The position numbers and the translations under genes were made by a program. Positions 28,355 to 38,700 of a DNA stretch of 64,000 bases are shown here, piece after piece. The stretch lies in the NCBI RefSeq assembly GCF_900108295.1, contig NZ_FNWK01000001.1, positions 1,054,001 through 1,118,000 of the forward strand. The letters are read 5' to 3'. Source of the DNA: Sphingopyxis sp. YR583 (GTDB taxonomy: Bacteria > Pseudomonadota > Alphaproteobacteria > Sphingomonadales > Sphingomonadaceae). Within the stretch, counting starts at the first letter, position 1. Each line of letters begins with the position of its first letter. The notes under the pieces were generated by a model. The model saw nothing but the letters and a program-made list of their open reading frames with translations. It was not told the origin of the DNA and searched no databases.

Positions 28355-30036
28355 GCCAGGCCAAGGCGAGCCTTGATGCCCTCGTAGAGGAATGCTGGGA
28401 GGCGCTCCTCGCGCGCGAGCCCTATACGGCGGCTTCGGCCGGTAGGGTAATCGAAGCCATCGGGCCGGGAGACCTCGCTGAGGCGGAAGCGATCGCGGCG
28501 CATGCCCGGGCCCGGCTCGACGCGCTCGCCGGGATCGACCTGACGGCACTCAGCCGGACCGATCGCCTTACCGCGTCCTATCTTCGCCATCTTCTCGAGA
28601 CCGATCTGGAAGAACCCGAACGCTGGTGGACGAGCTTCATCGTCGCTCCCTATTCGAGCCTGCCCTTCTCGATGATCCCACGCACCGTCTTTGCCGGCAT
28701 CGATCTTGGCGATCCGGCAGCCGCGACACGCTATGTTAAACTCGCCCGCGACTTTGTCGTCTTTGTCGACAATGCGCGCGCCCGGATCCTCGCTCAGGCG
28801 GAGCGTGGCTGGCGCTTGCCTCGCCCGGCCCTCGCCAATGCCCGTGTCGCGCTCGAGGGGGCCGCATCGATGGCCGCGGCAGCCATCCTTCGCAGTGACG
28901 ACGAACATGTCGATGCCGCCGTTCGAGAGGAAGTCGCAAGCCTTGTCGAGACCGAACTCAAGCCCGCCTTCGCCCGGCTTCTCGCAGCCATCGGCGAAGA
29001 ATATGAGGCAGCTGCAACCGCTAACGCCGGTTTGATGCACCAGCCCGGCGGGGCGCGCGCCTACAGGCTTTGGCTGAGATATCACTTGGGGACCGATGCG
29101 GATCCCGCGACAATCCATCAAGTCGGTCTCGATGAGGTTGCATCGCTTGCCGCCGAAATGGCGCGCGTGCGCCGCGACGCATTCGGGTATGACGGCGACG
29201 AAGCGTCATTCCATGAGAGGCTGAGCGAAGATCCGAAGGCCAAGGCGCCATCGGCCGAGGCGTTGGAGGCAAGTTTCAACCGACACCTTGAACGGATGCG
29301 GCCGGTGTTCGCCCGCATGTTCCGCAAAGGTCCGAGCGCCGTTGGCGTGGTGAAGCGACTTCCACTCGAACTCGAGGCCGGAATGACATTCGGCTATTAT
29401 CAGCAACCGCAGAGCGGCCAGGGACAGGGAATATATTATTACAGCGGCAACGGGATTCCGGACCGGTTGCAGCTCAATACGGCCGCGCTGATCTTCCACG
29501 AACTGGTACCGGGTCATCACGTCCAGCTTGCCCGGCAGCGAGAAAATGAGGCGCTCCCGGCGATCCGCCGTGAAATCATCCTGTCGACCGCCTTTCTCGA
29601 AGGCTGGGCCGAATATGCATCGGGCCTCGGCGAAGAAGGTGGCCTCTTCGACAATCCTTATGACTATTATGGCTTTCTGATGCACCAGCGTTTCACCGCA
29701 CAGCGCATGGTCGTCGATACCGGCCTGAATGCGCTCGGCTGGTCCCTTGAAGAGGCGCACGCCTATATGAGCGCCAACACACTCGAGAAGCCCGAGCAGG
29801 TCATGAGCGAGATCCTGCGATATTCGACCGACATGCCGGCACAGGCGCTTTGCTACCGCTGGGGATGCCTCAAATTTCGTGCACTCCGCGCCGACGCCGA
29901 AGCCGTTCTCGGCCCGGTATTCGATCTTGCGGATTTTCATGAAGCCATTCTCGACCAGGGCTGCCTGCCCATTCCGGTACTCGAACAAAACCTTGCCGAC
30001 TGGGCAACCGCCCGGGCGGCGATGGCTGCGGGCTGA
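28351..30036 (+). CDS. DUF885 family metallohydrolase
   Basis: 561-residue DUF885 protein. The putative zinc motif HELVPGHH begins at His383 and the conserved EGWAEYA follows about 30 residues later, the arrangement seen across DUF885 proteins, which resemble thermolysin-fold metallopeptidases. No signal peptide is visible here, so a cytoplasmic location is likely, unlike many family members. The start overlaps the MFS gene by four bases. A peptidase role agrees with its neighbours (two S9 peptidases, amino-acid enzymes), but family function is poorly defined. Confidence 0.85.
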   Translation: MSQAKASLDALVEECWEALLAREPYTAASAGRVIEAIGPGDLAEAEAIAAHARARLDALAGIDLTALSRTDRLTASYLRHLLETDLEEPERWWTSFIVAPYSSLPFSMIPRTVFAGIDLGDPAAATRYVKLARDFVVFVDNARARILAQAERGWRLPRPALANARVALEGAASMAAAAILRSDDEHVDAAVREEVASLVETELKPAFARLLAAIGEEYEAAATANAGLMHQPGGARAYRLWLRYHLGTDADPATIHQVGLDEVASLAAEMARVRRDAFGYDGDEASFHERLSEDPKAKAPSAEALEASFNRHLERMRPVFARMFRKGPSAVGVVKRLPLELEAGMTFGYYQQPQSGQGQGIYYYSGNGIPDRLQLNTAALIFHELVPGHHVQLARQRENEALPAIRREIILSTAFLEGWAEYASGLGEEGGLFDNPYDYYGFLMHQRFTAQRMVVDTGLNALGWSLEEAHAYMSANTLEKPEQVMSEILRYSTDMPAQALCYRWGCLKFRALRADAEAVLGPVFDLADFHEAILDQGCLPIPVLEQNLADWATARAAMAAG

Positions 30037-30081
30037 CCGCATACATACCGATCAACGACAAAATGAAATGGGGACGATGAC

Positions 30082-32220
30082 ATGAGCAGATATTTTTCCA
30101 TCCTGATGGCCAGCGCCGCGCTGCTTCCGGTGGGCGCGCTGGCGCAGACGACACATGGCCAAACCGGCGACGTCCAGTCCGGCGACGTTCAGCCCGGCGA
30201 CATCGTGGTCACCGCGCAGCGTTACGAGCAGCGGCTGCAGGACGTCCCGCTTTCGGTCAGCGTCGTTGGCGCGAAGGAACTTGAGGCCCGCGGCGTGACC
30301 GACCTCAAGGACCTGCAATATTCGGTCCCCGGCTTTTCGGCTTACGACTTCGGCGCTGGCCGACAGACGGTCCAGCTGCGCGGTATCGCAACAACCATCG
30401 GCGCCTCGACGGTCGGGGTGTATTTTGACGAGACGCCGCTCGCACTCGACACCTCGGCCGACGCGTTCAACGTGCGTCTTCTCGACCTTGAGCGGGTCGA
30501 AGTGCTGCGCGGCCCCCAAGCCACTCTCTATGGCAAGGGCTCGATGGGCGGGACGATCCGCTATATTCCCGCAGCCCCGAACCTTGGCTCCGTCGGTGGC
30601 TCTTTCGAGGGCGAATATTCGACCACCCGTTACGGCGCCGACAATTACAAGGCTGTCGGCGTACTGAACCTGCCGCTGGCGACCGATGTCGCGGGCGTCC
30701 GTCTCGTGGCGGGCTACGAGCGTATCGGCGGCTATATCGACAATGCCGCCACCGGCGAGCGCAACATCAACTCGGCTGACATCTATTCGCTTCGCGGAAC
30801 GCTCCTCGTGCGTCCCTGGGACCGTTTTTCGGCCTCGCTGCTCGCCATGTATCAGAAGTCCAAACAGGCAAATCAGGACTTCGGGGTGGGTTATCGCACC
30901 ACCTCGACGCTCGGCTCGCCGACCAATGACCGCTACACCCTGCTCCAGGGCAAGGCGAGCTACGATCTCGATTTCGCCGAACTCAGCGCGTCGACCAGCT
31001 ATATCGACCGCAGCAATGTGACGCAGTTCGATCTTTCGGCCTTTTTCGTGCCCGCGCTGGTCGGCGGCCTCGGCCTTCCGCCGGGTTTCATCGACGCAGT
31101 CGGCCTGACAGGCTACACAGATTTCAGTATCTACAACAGCGAAGTCCGCCTCGCCTCAACCGGCAGCGGCCGCTTCGGCTGGCAGATCGGCGCCACTCGC
31201 GAAACGCTGAAGGTCCACCAGTTCGGCAGCACCTTCACCCAGCCCGGCAGCCTTCCTTTCGCGATCATCGCATCCGATGATGCCCGCCGCAGCAAGTCCC
31301 ATGCGCTCTACGGCGAGGTGAATTACGCCTTCACACCTCAGCTGAAAGCCACAGCGGGTCTGCGCTATTTCAACGAGACCAAGAAGCGCGAAATCGTTTC
31401 CACCAACTTCGGCCTCACCACGACCGATGTGGGCAAGGACAATTACGAAACGGTCAATCCGCGCTTCAATCTGGCGTATGAAATCTCGCCGGATTCCATG
31501 CTGTTCCTGAATATCGCCAAGGGCTTCCGCAGCGGCGGCTTCAACCAGACGTCGGCCGGCGGCGGCGTCATCCCTGTGCCGCCGAGTTACGAGCCCGACA
31601 AGATCTGGACCTATGAACTTGGCACGAAACACCAGCTGTTCCGCAACAAGCTCACGCTGGAGGGCAGCGTCTATCGCAGCCTCTGGTCGAACGTGCAGTC
31701 GAACAATTTCGCGCCCGGCAGCCAGATCATCATCGTCAATAACAGCGGACATGTCGCGGGCTGGGGGGTCGACCTTTCGGCCATAGCGCGTCCGGCGCCC
31801 GACCTTACGCTGACCGGTACCTATGGCTGGAACAATCTGGAGTTCGACGAGGCTACCGCCGACAAGGAGGTCGGCGATCCCGTCGATGGCGCGGTCCGCA
31901 ACAGCTGGTCGGCGTCGCTCGACTATCGTCCGGCGCTTTCGGATAGCGTCACCGGCCTCTTCCGGATCGATTATCAGCATGCGGGCAAAGGACAGTTCAC
32001 TTTCCGCAACCTCGCCGCGGGCCAGGTTGTCGAACGTCCGCGCCGCGATCTGGTGAACTTGCGGGTTGGAGCAGCCTTCGGCCCCGTCGAGGTCGCGCTC
32101 TTCGCAAACAATCTGTTCAACGAGAAGGCGCCGATCATCATCGGTCCGTTCAGCACGATCCTCGAGAATGTCGAGCAGCGCCCTCGGGTTATCGGCGTCA
32201 ACGCCGGCGCACGCTTCTGA
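30082..32220 (+). CDS. TonB-dependent outer-membrane receptor in peptide operon
   Basis: 712-residue receptor. Signal peptide to about residue 22 (PVGALAQ), then a short spacer with repeated GD(V/I)Q(S/P)GD units, the TonB-box-like DIVVTAQRYEQRLQDVPLSVSV, plug motifs LRGIAT and VEVLRGPQATLYGKGSMGGTIRY, and a barrel ending GARF. GGGGA lies upstream of the ATG. It is 45 bases after the DUF885 gene and 24 before the S9 gene, so in the same operon; likely ligand is a peptide or peptide-like compound. Confidence 0.92.
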   Translation: MSRYFSILMASAALLPVGALAQTTHGQTGDVQSGDVQPGDIVVTAQRYEQRLQDVPLSVSVVGAKELEARGVTDLKDLQYSVPGFSAYDFGAGRQTVQLRGIATTIGASTVGVYFDETPLALDTSADAFNVRLLDLERVEVLRGPQATLYGKGSMGGTIRYIPAAPNLGSVGGSFEGEYSTTRYGADNYKAVGVLNLPLATDVAGVRLVAGYERIGGYIDNAATGERNINSADIYSLRGTLLVRPWDRFSASLLAMYQKSKQANQDFGVGYRTTSTLGSPTNDRYTLLQGKASYDLDFAELSASTSYIDRSNVTQFDLSAFFVPALVGGLGLPPGFIDAVGLTGYTDFSIYNSEVRLASTGSGRFGWQIGATRETLKVHQFGSTFTQPGSLPFAIIASDDARRSKSHALYGEVNYAFTPQLKATAGLRYFNETKKREIVSTNFGLTTTDVGKDNYETVNPRFNLAYEISPDSMLFLNIAKGFRSGGFNQTSAGGGVIPVPPSYEPDKIWTYELGTKHQLFRNKLTLEGSVYRSLWSNVQSNNFAPGSQIIIVNNSGHVAGWGVDLSAIARPAPDLTLTGTYGWNNLEFDEATADKEVGDPVDGAVRNSWSASLDYRPALSDSVTGLFRIDYQHAGKGQFTFRNLAAGQVVERPRRDLVNLRVGAAFGPVEVALFANNLFNEKAPIIIGPFSTILENVEQRPRVIGVNAGARF

Positions 32221-32244
32221 CGGACAAGGACGAGAGGACAAGCC

Positions 32245-34263
32245 GTGCAAGCCGATTTCCGGGACCATGAATATTTCGCGGAGGCCGAGGCGCTGGCCTC
32301 CGCATGGCTCCGTCCTGGTAGCGGCGAGCCCGCGACGCTTGCCCAGATTGCTGCGCATCCAGACGGGCTCACCGCCGTCGCAGCGGCGGTGATCTGCGAT
32401 GAGCTCGAGGGTGTTCCCTCAACGCGGATCGCGCGAATTGACCTTTCGAGCGGTGCGATCGACGTCCTGACGCACGGTCCACGCTCCGACCACAGCCCGG
32501 CCTGGTCTCCCGACGGACAGTCGGTGGCCTTCCTCTCGGACCGCGAACAGGCGCATGTCAGCCGCCTCCGCATCCTCGACATGGAAAGCCTGATCGACCG
32601 GCCGACCTGCGCGGTCGACGGTTTCGTCGAAGCGCTCCAATGGTCGGCTGACGGCCGGTCGATCCTCCTTTGCGTCGCGGAATTCGGCTCGGACCTTGCC
32701 GGTGCGCAGGGCGCTTTCACGGTTGAGCGGAACGGGGCCAGGGATGCGCTGCCCCCCTGGAGCCCGGCCATCGAAGGCGTGGCCGATGCAACGCCCTGGC
32801 GCAGCCTCTGGCTTTACGATCCCGCCGCCGACACGGCCCGCCGTATCACCTGCGACGGGCTCAATATTTGGCAGGCCTGCTGGTGCGGCCCCGGCCATAT
32901 CGCGGCCATTTGTTCGGACCAGCCCGAGGAGACGCATTGGTATGGAGCGGACGTCCGGCTGATCGATGCCGCGACGGGCGCCGCCCGGTCGCTGTTCACA
33001 CCCGACGACCAGCTCTGGCACATTGCCGCCTCACCCTCGGGATCGACCGTTGCAGTCGTCGAGGCAGTCTGCAGCGACCGGATGATCGCTGCCGGAAACC
33101 TTCGGCTGATCGATACAATCAGCGGCCGGATCGACCGCCCCGACACGCTCGGCGCCGACGTCGTCCAGTTGCACTGGCGCGGCGAAGAGCGGCTACTCTT
33201 CGCAGGCGTAGCCGGTGCGGACAGCCTCATCGGTCTTCTGGACAAGACGGCAGGTGCGCCGCGCCAGCTCTGGCGCGACACCGCCCGAACGCCCTCAGGC
33301 CCTGTTTTCCCTGAAATTGCGCCTTTGGGCAGCGTTGCCGACGCAGCGCTGTTCCTGTGCGAGTCCTTCTTCGAGGCGCCATCCTTGCTGGCCCTCGAAG
33401 AAGGACAAGAGCGCGTCGTCTGCCGCTTCGGAACACCGGGGTCCGATGCTCGAACGAGCAACCTCGGGACCGCGCACAGCATCAGCTGGACCGCGCCCGA
33501 CGGACTCACCATCGAGGGCTGGCTCCTCACCCCTTCCTCTCCCGGCCCGCACCCCGTCATCCTGCAGATACATGGCGGCCCCGTCTGGCACAGCCGTCCG
33601 AACTACGTCGGGCGGTCGACAATAATGCAGATGGCCCTGGGGCGCGGCTATGCGCTGTTCCAGCCCAATCCTCGCGGATCGAGCGGGCGCGGCCAGGCGT
33701 TCGCACGCCATGTGTTCGGCGACATGGGCGGCGCCGACACCCTCGACTATCTCTCGGGTCTCGACGCGCTGGAAGAGCGGGGGTTGATCGATCCGGCACG
33801 CATCGGGGTCACCGGCGGCAGCTACGGCGGATATATGACCTCCTGGCTGATCACACAGGACCAGCGCTTCGCTGCCGCCGTGCCGATCGCCCCCGTCACC
33901 AACTGGGTGAGCATGCATCTTACCTGCCATGTGCCCAATTTCTGTGAATTGTTCCTGGCGGACGACATCGACAATCCGACCGGAAAATATCATTCGCGCA
34001 GCCCTGTGCATTTCGTCGATCGCGTCACGACCCCGACGCTCACCATCTGCGGCGCCCTCGACAGGATTACCCCGCCGGGCCAGGCGATGGAGTTTCACCA
34101 CGCGCTCCGGACCGCGGGCGTGGAGAGCCTCTTGGTCACCTATCCGAACGAAGGGCATGGCGTCCGGACGATGCCCGCAAGCTTCGATTTCGCCGCTCGC
34201 GCGATCGCCTGGTTCGACCGCTACATGCCAGCGGAGCCCAGGCCCGACACCAAGGCAGCTTGA
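32245..34263 (+). CDS. S9 family peptidase (DPP/acylaminoacyl-peptidase type)
   Basis: 672-residue serine peptidase with an N-terminal TolB-like propeller (DHSPAWSPDGQSVAFLSDRE is one blade) and a C-terminal hydrolase domain with Ser526 in GVTGGSYGGYMTSW, Asp in GALDRITPPGQ and His in NEGHGVRTM. No signal peptide, so cytoplasmic. The GTG start has GAGAGGA upstream. Unlike the S9 gene at 17743 it belongs to the DPP-IV/acylaminoacyl-peptidase branch. The two together could release dipeptides or amino acids from an imported peptide. Confidence 0.9.
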   Translation: MQADFRDHEYFAEAEALASAWLRPGSGEPATLAQIAAHPDGLTAVAAAVICDELEGVPSTRIARIDLSSGAIDVLTHGPRSDHSPAWSPDGQSVAFLSDREQAHVSRLRILDMESLIDRPTCAVDGFVEALQWSADGRSILLCVAEFGSDLAGAQGAFTVERNGARDALPPWSPAIEGVADATPWRSLWLYDPAADTARRITCDGLNIWQACWCGPGHIAAICSDQPEETHWYGADVRLIDAATGAARSLFTPDDQLWHIAASPSGSTVAVVEAVCSDRMIAAGNLRLIDTISGRIDRPDTLGADVVQLHWRGEERLLFAGVAGADSLIGLLDKTAGAPRQLWRDTARTPSGPVFPEIAPLGSVADAALFLCESFFEAPSLLALEEGQERVVCRFGTPGSDARTSNLGTAHSISWTAPDGLTIEGWLLTPSSPGPHPVILQIHGGPVWHSRPNYVGRSTIMQMALGRGYALFQPNPRGSSGRGQAFARHVFGDMGGADTLDYLSGLDALEERGLIDPARIGVTGGSYGGYMTSWLITQDQRFAAAVPIAPVTNWVSMHLTCHVPNFCELFLADDIDNPTGKYHSRSPVHFVDRVTTPTLTICGALDRITPPGQAMEFHHALRTAGVESLLVTYPNEGHGVRTMPASFDFAARAIAWFDRYMPAEPRPDTKAA

Positions 34264-34297
34264 GAGCGGGCCACTGCCCGCGGGAAGGACGAACGCG

Positions 34298-35536
34298 ATG
34301 CCCCAGACGGTAGACATTCTCATTGCCGGCGGCGGCATCATCGGCATGAGCACAGCCTATCAGCTTGCTCGGCGTTCCAATCTGAGGATCATGGTCGTCG
34401 ACAAGGGCGCGGGGCCCGGCGAAGGGTCGACGGGCGCATCCTCGGCGATCTGCCGCTTTCGTTACACGCATGACGCCATGGTCGAACTCGCGCGCGATGG
34501 CATCGCCGCCTATCGCAACTGGACCGATTTTCTCGGAACCGGCGACGTGCGCGCCAAATATCATCGCCACGGCGCGCTATGGTTCGGCGGCGACGGCGAC
34601 GCCGGGCTGCAGAGCGAAGCCAAACGCCTCGAGCGTCTTGGCATTGGTGTCGAGCTGCTTGGTCATGCCGAAGTTCGCGAGCGCTTCCCGGCCCTCAATC
34701 CCTGCGTGGTCCCGCCAGACCTCCGCGAAGGCACCGCACATGACTGCCGCTCGGGCGGTACGCATCTTCTCGAAAGCGATGCGGGCTATGTTGATCCGGT
34801 TAGCGCGCTTCAGGATCTGATCGATGCCGCAAGGCGAGAAGGCGTCGAGGTCCGGTTCTCGTCCGAGGTTGCCGATGTCGATTATCGGGGAGGCCGGGTC
34901 GTATCGGCCAGGCTCGCAAGTGGCGAAACGATCCACTGCGGCGCGTTCGTCGCGGCGACCGGCCCGTGGTGCAACCGCCTGCTCTCTATCTTCGACCTTG
35001 CCGACCGATGGCCGCTCGAGCCGACGCGCATCCAGATTGTCCATATAGACCGCCCGGCGGCTATCCTGGGCGATATCCCGATATGCGGCGACCCTTCCGG
35101 CGGAATTTACTTCCGCCCGCAGAATCGTGGCCAGCAAATCCTCGTCGGTTCGGTACTCGCCGAGGATGAGAGGGAACGCGCCGATCCGGACAAGTTTGCG
35201 ACCTATATCGACGACGAGTTCGCGCGCCGTCTACTCCACGCTCTGCACCACCGACTGCCAGCCTTGTCCTATTCTGCGGCCGTCCATGGCTATAGCGGCC
35301 TCTACACCATCAACCGCGCCGATGTTCATCCCGTTGTCGGGGCTACTCCTATCGAGGGCGTCTACATGGCGAACGGCTGCAGTGGCCACGGGTTCAAACT
35401 GGCCCCTGCCATCGGCTCGCTCCTGGCTCAGAGCATCACCGGCGAGAGCCGCTCGTTCGACACGCGGGTCGGCAGGGATTTCCTGGCCATCGACCGCGAA
35501 CCGATAGCCCTCGCCTCCAAGACTGTGCTCGCGTGA
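34298..35536 (+). CDS. FAD-dependent amino-acid oxidase/dehydrogenase (DAO family)
   Basis: 412-residue DAO-family flavoprotein. Rossmann motif VDILIAGGGIIGMSTAYQL is at 5-23, an acidic-end DKGAGPGEGSTGASSAICRFRYTHDAMV follows, and the C-terminal NGCSGHGFKLAPAIG closes the FAD site. Such enzymes oxidise secondary or D-amino acids, sarcosine, proline or dimethylglycine. GGAAGGA precedes the ATG. Last gene of the peptide operon, so it may process an N-methylated, cyclic or D-residue released by the peptidases; substrate is inferred only. Confidence 0.87.
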   Translation: MPQTVDILIAGGGIIGMSTAYQLARRSNLRIMVVDKGAGPGEGSTGASSAICRFRYTHDAMVELARDGIAAYRNWTDFLGTGDVRAKYHRHGALWFGGDGDAGLQSEAKRLERLGIGVELLGHAEVRERFPALNPCVVPPDLREGTAHDCRSGGTHLLESDAGYVDPVSALQDLIDAARREGVEVRFSSEVADVDYRGGRVVSARLASGETIHCGAFVAATGPWCNRLLSIFDLADRWPLEPTRIQIVHIDRPAAILGDIPICGDPSGGIYFRPQNRGQQILVGSVLAEDERERADPDKFATYIDDEFARRLLHALHHRLPALSYSAAVHGYSGLYTINRADVHPVVGATPIEGVYMANGCSGHGFKLAPAIGSLLAQSITGESRSFDTRVGRDFLAIDREPIALASKTVLA

Positions 35537-35543
35537 CGGGGCT

Positions 35544-35603
35544 GGCCGGTTGCGGCCAGGCAGCTTTGAGGCGCAGATCGCAAAAAGCAGCCGTTCGTCA
35601 TCG
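35544..35603. repeat. Degenerate intergenic repeat, copy C
   Basis: Begins GGCCGGTTGC and ends CAAAAAGCAGCCGTTCGTC. By eye it aligns with 45938-45993 and more loosely with 58480-58535: a GGCCGTT head, GCTTT arm, A-rich loop, AAAAGC arm and CGTC tail. Immediately after the stop of the FAD oxidase gene. A short dispersed hairpin element is suggested. Confidence 0.4.
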
Positions 35604-35699
35604 ACACATGGGAATTCTTCGGGTGAATGCGACCCAACTAAAGCGGCCAATCAAGCTGAAGATTACAGGCAATTCGCACAGTCCGATCGACTAGACGGG

Positions 35700-35731
35700 A
35701 AAAGGCCGAGGTGACATTTGTCACCTCGGCC
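35700..35731 (-). terminator. Intrinsic terminator of the autotransporter gene
   Basis: Perfect 12-bp stem GGCCGAGGTGAC / GTCACCTCGGCC with loop ATTT (35704-35731). On the minus strand it is followed by TTTT (35700-35703). It lies 36 bases past the autotransporter stop and also separates it from the convergent FAD oxidase gene. Confidence 0.75.
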
Positions 35732-35766
35732 TCCCACTGCGTGCATCGCGACTGACGGGTCGCTAA

Positions 35767-38700
35767 TCAGAATGCAATACGCGCAGTAAGTCTCGCACCA
35801 TGGGTATTCCGATCCGATGCCAGCGTGCCGGTGTAAGCGGCGCCGAGACGGAATGAACCGGCGGCATACTCAAATCCAGCTTCGACTTCGGCCGAATTTT
35901 TCGGAATTGCCGTTCCAATGATGTCGAACGCCGGACCGCCCGCCGTGAAGCGCGACACGATGGGAGCGCCTCGATCGTTCAACGCACGGTTCCATGCGGC
36001 CGAAACGAAAGGCTGGAAGCCTGTTTGTCCGGCGTTGAACTGGGCGCGCGCGCCAAGGCTCAGGAAAGTCGTCTTCTGATCGGCCTTCCCGATGCTTAGC
36101 GCCGCGCTGCCCCCAGCTTCCACGAAAGCATCGCTGCCGGTATCGACTTGGGCCAGTCGGACAAACGGCGTGACCGCGGTTTTTCCAGCCAGGATTTCAT
36201 AGCCGACTTCACCGAAGAACTGCAGCGTATCGGCATCACGCTTCGAGGTCAGCGTTTGCGCCAGCGGCGCGCCACTAACAGCCCGCGTCGTATCGATCTT
36301 GTGCGAGGCGTAGCTGATCCCGATCGTGCCGTGCAGACCGCCAACGGCGCCATAGGTGGCATGCGCCGCGAGATATTTGCTGTCCACGTCGGCATGGTCG
36401 CTGCGGCCGCCGAAGCGGAAGTCCGAATTTCCGATGCCCGCCGAAAGCGCGGCTGCAAAGCCGTTGCCGCCGATGCCGAAGCCCGCAACCAGCCCCTTGT
36501 GATCCGTGTCCATGGCAAAATTGCCGCGCGCCGCATCGAAATCGCCCCAGCCGCCGAAGGCCGAACCCCAGACGAATGTCCCGCCTTCCTCGGGCGCCTT
36601 CATACCCATCAACGCATTGCGGAGGTGGCGGCTGTCGTCCGTGAGGCCGCTGATCGCGCTGGCATTGATTTCGCCCGACAGGTCGCCGAAGCTGGCCTGC
36701 GCGCCCGCCGCATTCTGGACGAGAACAGCTTCGTACAGCGGGTTGTCGACGCCAAGCGCCTGAACCGCTGCCGCCACGCTCGCCTGGTTGAAGCCCAGCG
36801 CAATATCGGCAAAGTCGATATCGTTGCGATAGAGCGACAGTGTGACCGAATTGGCGCTGTAGCGCAGCAGCGGGTCGAGGAAGGCGAGATTGCTGGTCAC
36901 CGACCCGAAGGTGCCCGTCACGCCCGCCGCGCCGGTCAGGATTACATAGTCTGTCCGCGCACTATAGGTGCCGTTTTCGGCGAGCACGGCCACATTTGCC
37001 GTGCTGGCGATAGTGACGGCGCCGGTCGCATCGAGACGGTCGGCTTCGCCCGCTGCATTGACCTCGACTTCGTAGGTCGAGCCCGCGGCGAGGGCGAGAT
37101 CGCCATTGACCGTCAGCTGACCGATCGAGTTGCCGGGAGCGATCGTGCCGCCATTGCCAACGATCGTGGTTCCCACCGAGCCGTTGCCGCCCAGAGTTCC
37201 GCCGCTGTTGACGGTGACCGGCGAGGCGATCGATCCATTGACCGCGAGCGTACCGCCGTTGACCGAGGTCGGCCCGGTGTAGCTGCTGTTGCCGGTCAGA
37301 TTGAGCCGCCCGTCGCCCTCTTTCACCAGGCTGCCATTCCCGGAGATATTGCCGCCGAATGCACCGTTGCCGGCCTGATTGACGGTCAGCTGGCTGTCGC
37401 CGATCACGACATTCGATCCCTCATCGCCCTCGAGACCGCCGATCGTCTGATCCTTGCCCGTGATGTCGAGCGTGCCACCCGCGCCGAGGTCGAATTCGGT
37501 GCCGGGATCGATGGTGCCGCCGATGCGGACCGAACCGCCGAGGATGTTCGTCACACCTTGGAAGGCATAATCGCCCATGAAGGTCAGCGCGCCGTCGCCC
37601 ATCTTGTCAAGGACGCCATTGCCCGAGAAGGCGCCGAGGAAGTCATAGTCGTCCGAACGGTTGAAGACGAAGCGACCGTCATTGACGATGTCGCCCGAAA
37701 AGCTGCCCTCGGTTCCACCGGCGCCGAGTTCGAAGAAGCCGTTACCCTCGGTCCTCACATCGCCTTGGAGCAGGCCGGTCAGGACGAGGCCGCCGTTGGA
37801 TATGATCGTGCCGCCGGTGTGCGCGATATTTGCGGTGTCGACCGTGAACACGGCGTCGCCGACGAGTTGCAGTTGCCCGGTCCCGTCGATCGTCAGATCG
37901 TCGAGCGCAGACACCGTTTCGTCGGTACCGAAATTGAGCACGAGGAGTCCGTCGGTGCGGACCGACGGCGTGAGGATCGGCGAGCTTGCTTCTCCGCCAA
38001 TCTCGACTTCATTGACGCGGAGCGCCGCGCCTTCGTCGATCGTTACGCTGTCAAACGCGCCGACCACGCCCGACGTCGACCAATAGCCGGCGGCGACACT
38101 CAGAGTTTCGAATCCGCTTGCTTCGGTCAGCTGCTGTGCCTCGGTCAGTTCGAGGACGTCGCCGTCGAGCGTCAGGCTGTCGGAACCTGCGCCCGCATCG
38201 ACGAGCCCTGAAATCGCACTGCCGGTCCGGAGCGTCACGCTGTCGTCGAAGCTGCCAAGCTGGACTGCAATCCCGCCTTCGCCGGTGATCGCACCGGCGT
38301 TGTCGAGCACGACAGCGCCGCTGTCGTCGCCCCAGACGCCACGACCGCCGCCCGTGATCGCACCGGTGTTGACGAGCGTCGCGGTTCCGAAATTGCCGAG
38401 AATGACGCCGTCAGTGGCACCGGCGATTGTCCCGCCGTTTACGATTTCCGCGGTATCCAGAAATCCTGCGACGGCGGCACCAAAGCTAATATTTCCGGCG
38501 ATAGTTGCGCCTGCGGCATTCGTGATCGTGCCGGTCTGCACAATATCGGCCGTGACCTGCAGTCCTTCGATCACCGCACCTGACGTTGCGCCAGAAATCG
38601 TGCCGCTGTTGGTGATTGCGGCGGCGTCGGTGACGAGAACCACCGCACCATAGCCGTTGGTGCCCGTGATGGTTCCCGCATTGGTCAGCGTCCCGTCGAA

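Noticed and set aside
26817..35536. Lasso-peptide isopeptidase or microcystin (mlr) degradation locus
   Set aside because: The S9 proteins lack signal peptides, there is no lasso precursor, B or C protein, and no MlrA/MlrC-type gene; the similarity is only at the level of a TonB receptor next to an S9 peptidase.
36148..38211. Long plus-strand open frames opposite the autotransporter (also 39523-40617 and 40636-41715)
   Set aside because: They are antisense to a clearly real, repeat-rich high-GC gene, have no ribosome sites or family motifs, and their compositions are Arg/Asp/Ala-rich as expected of shadows.
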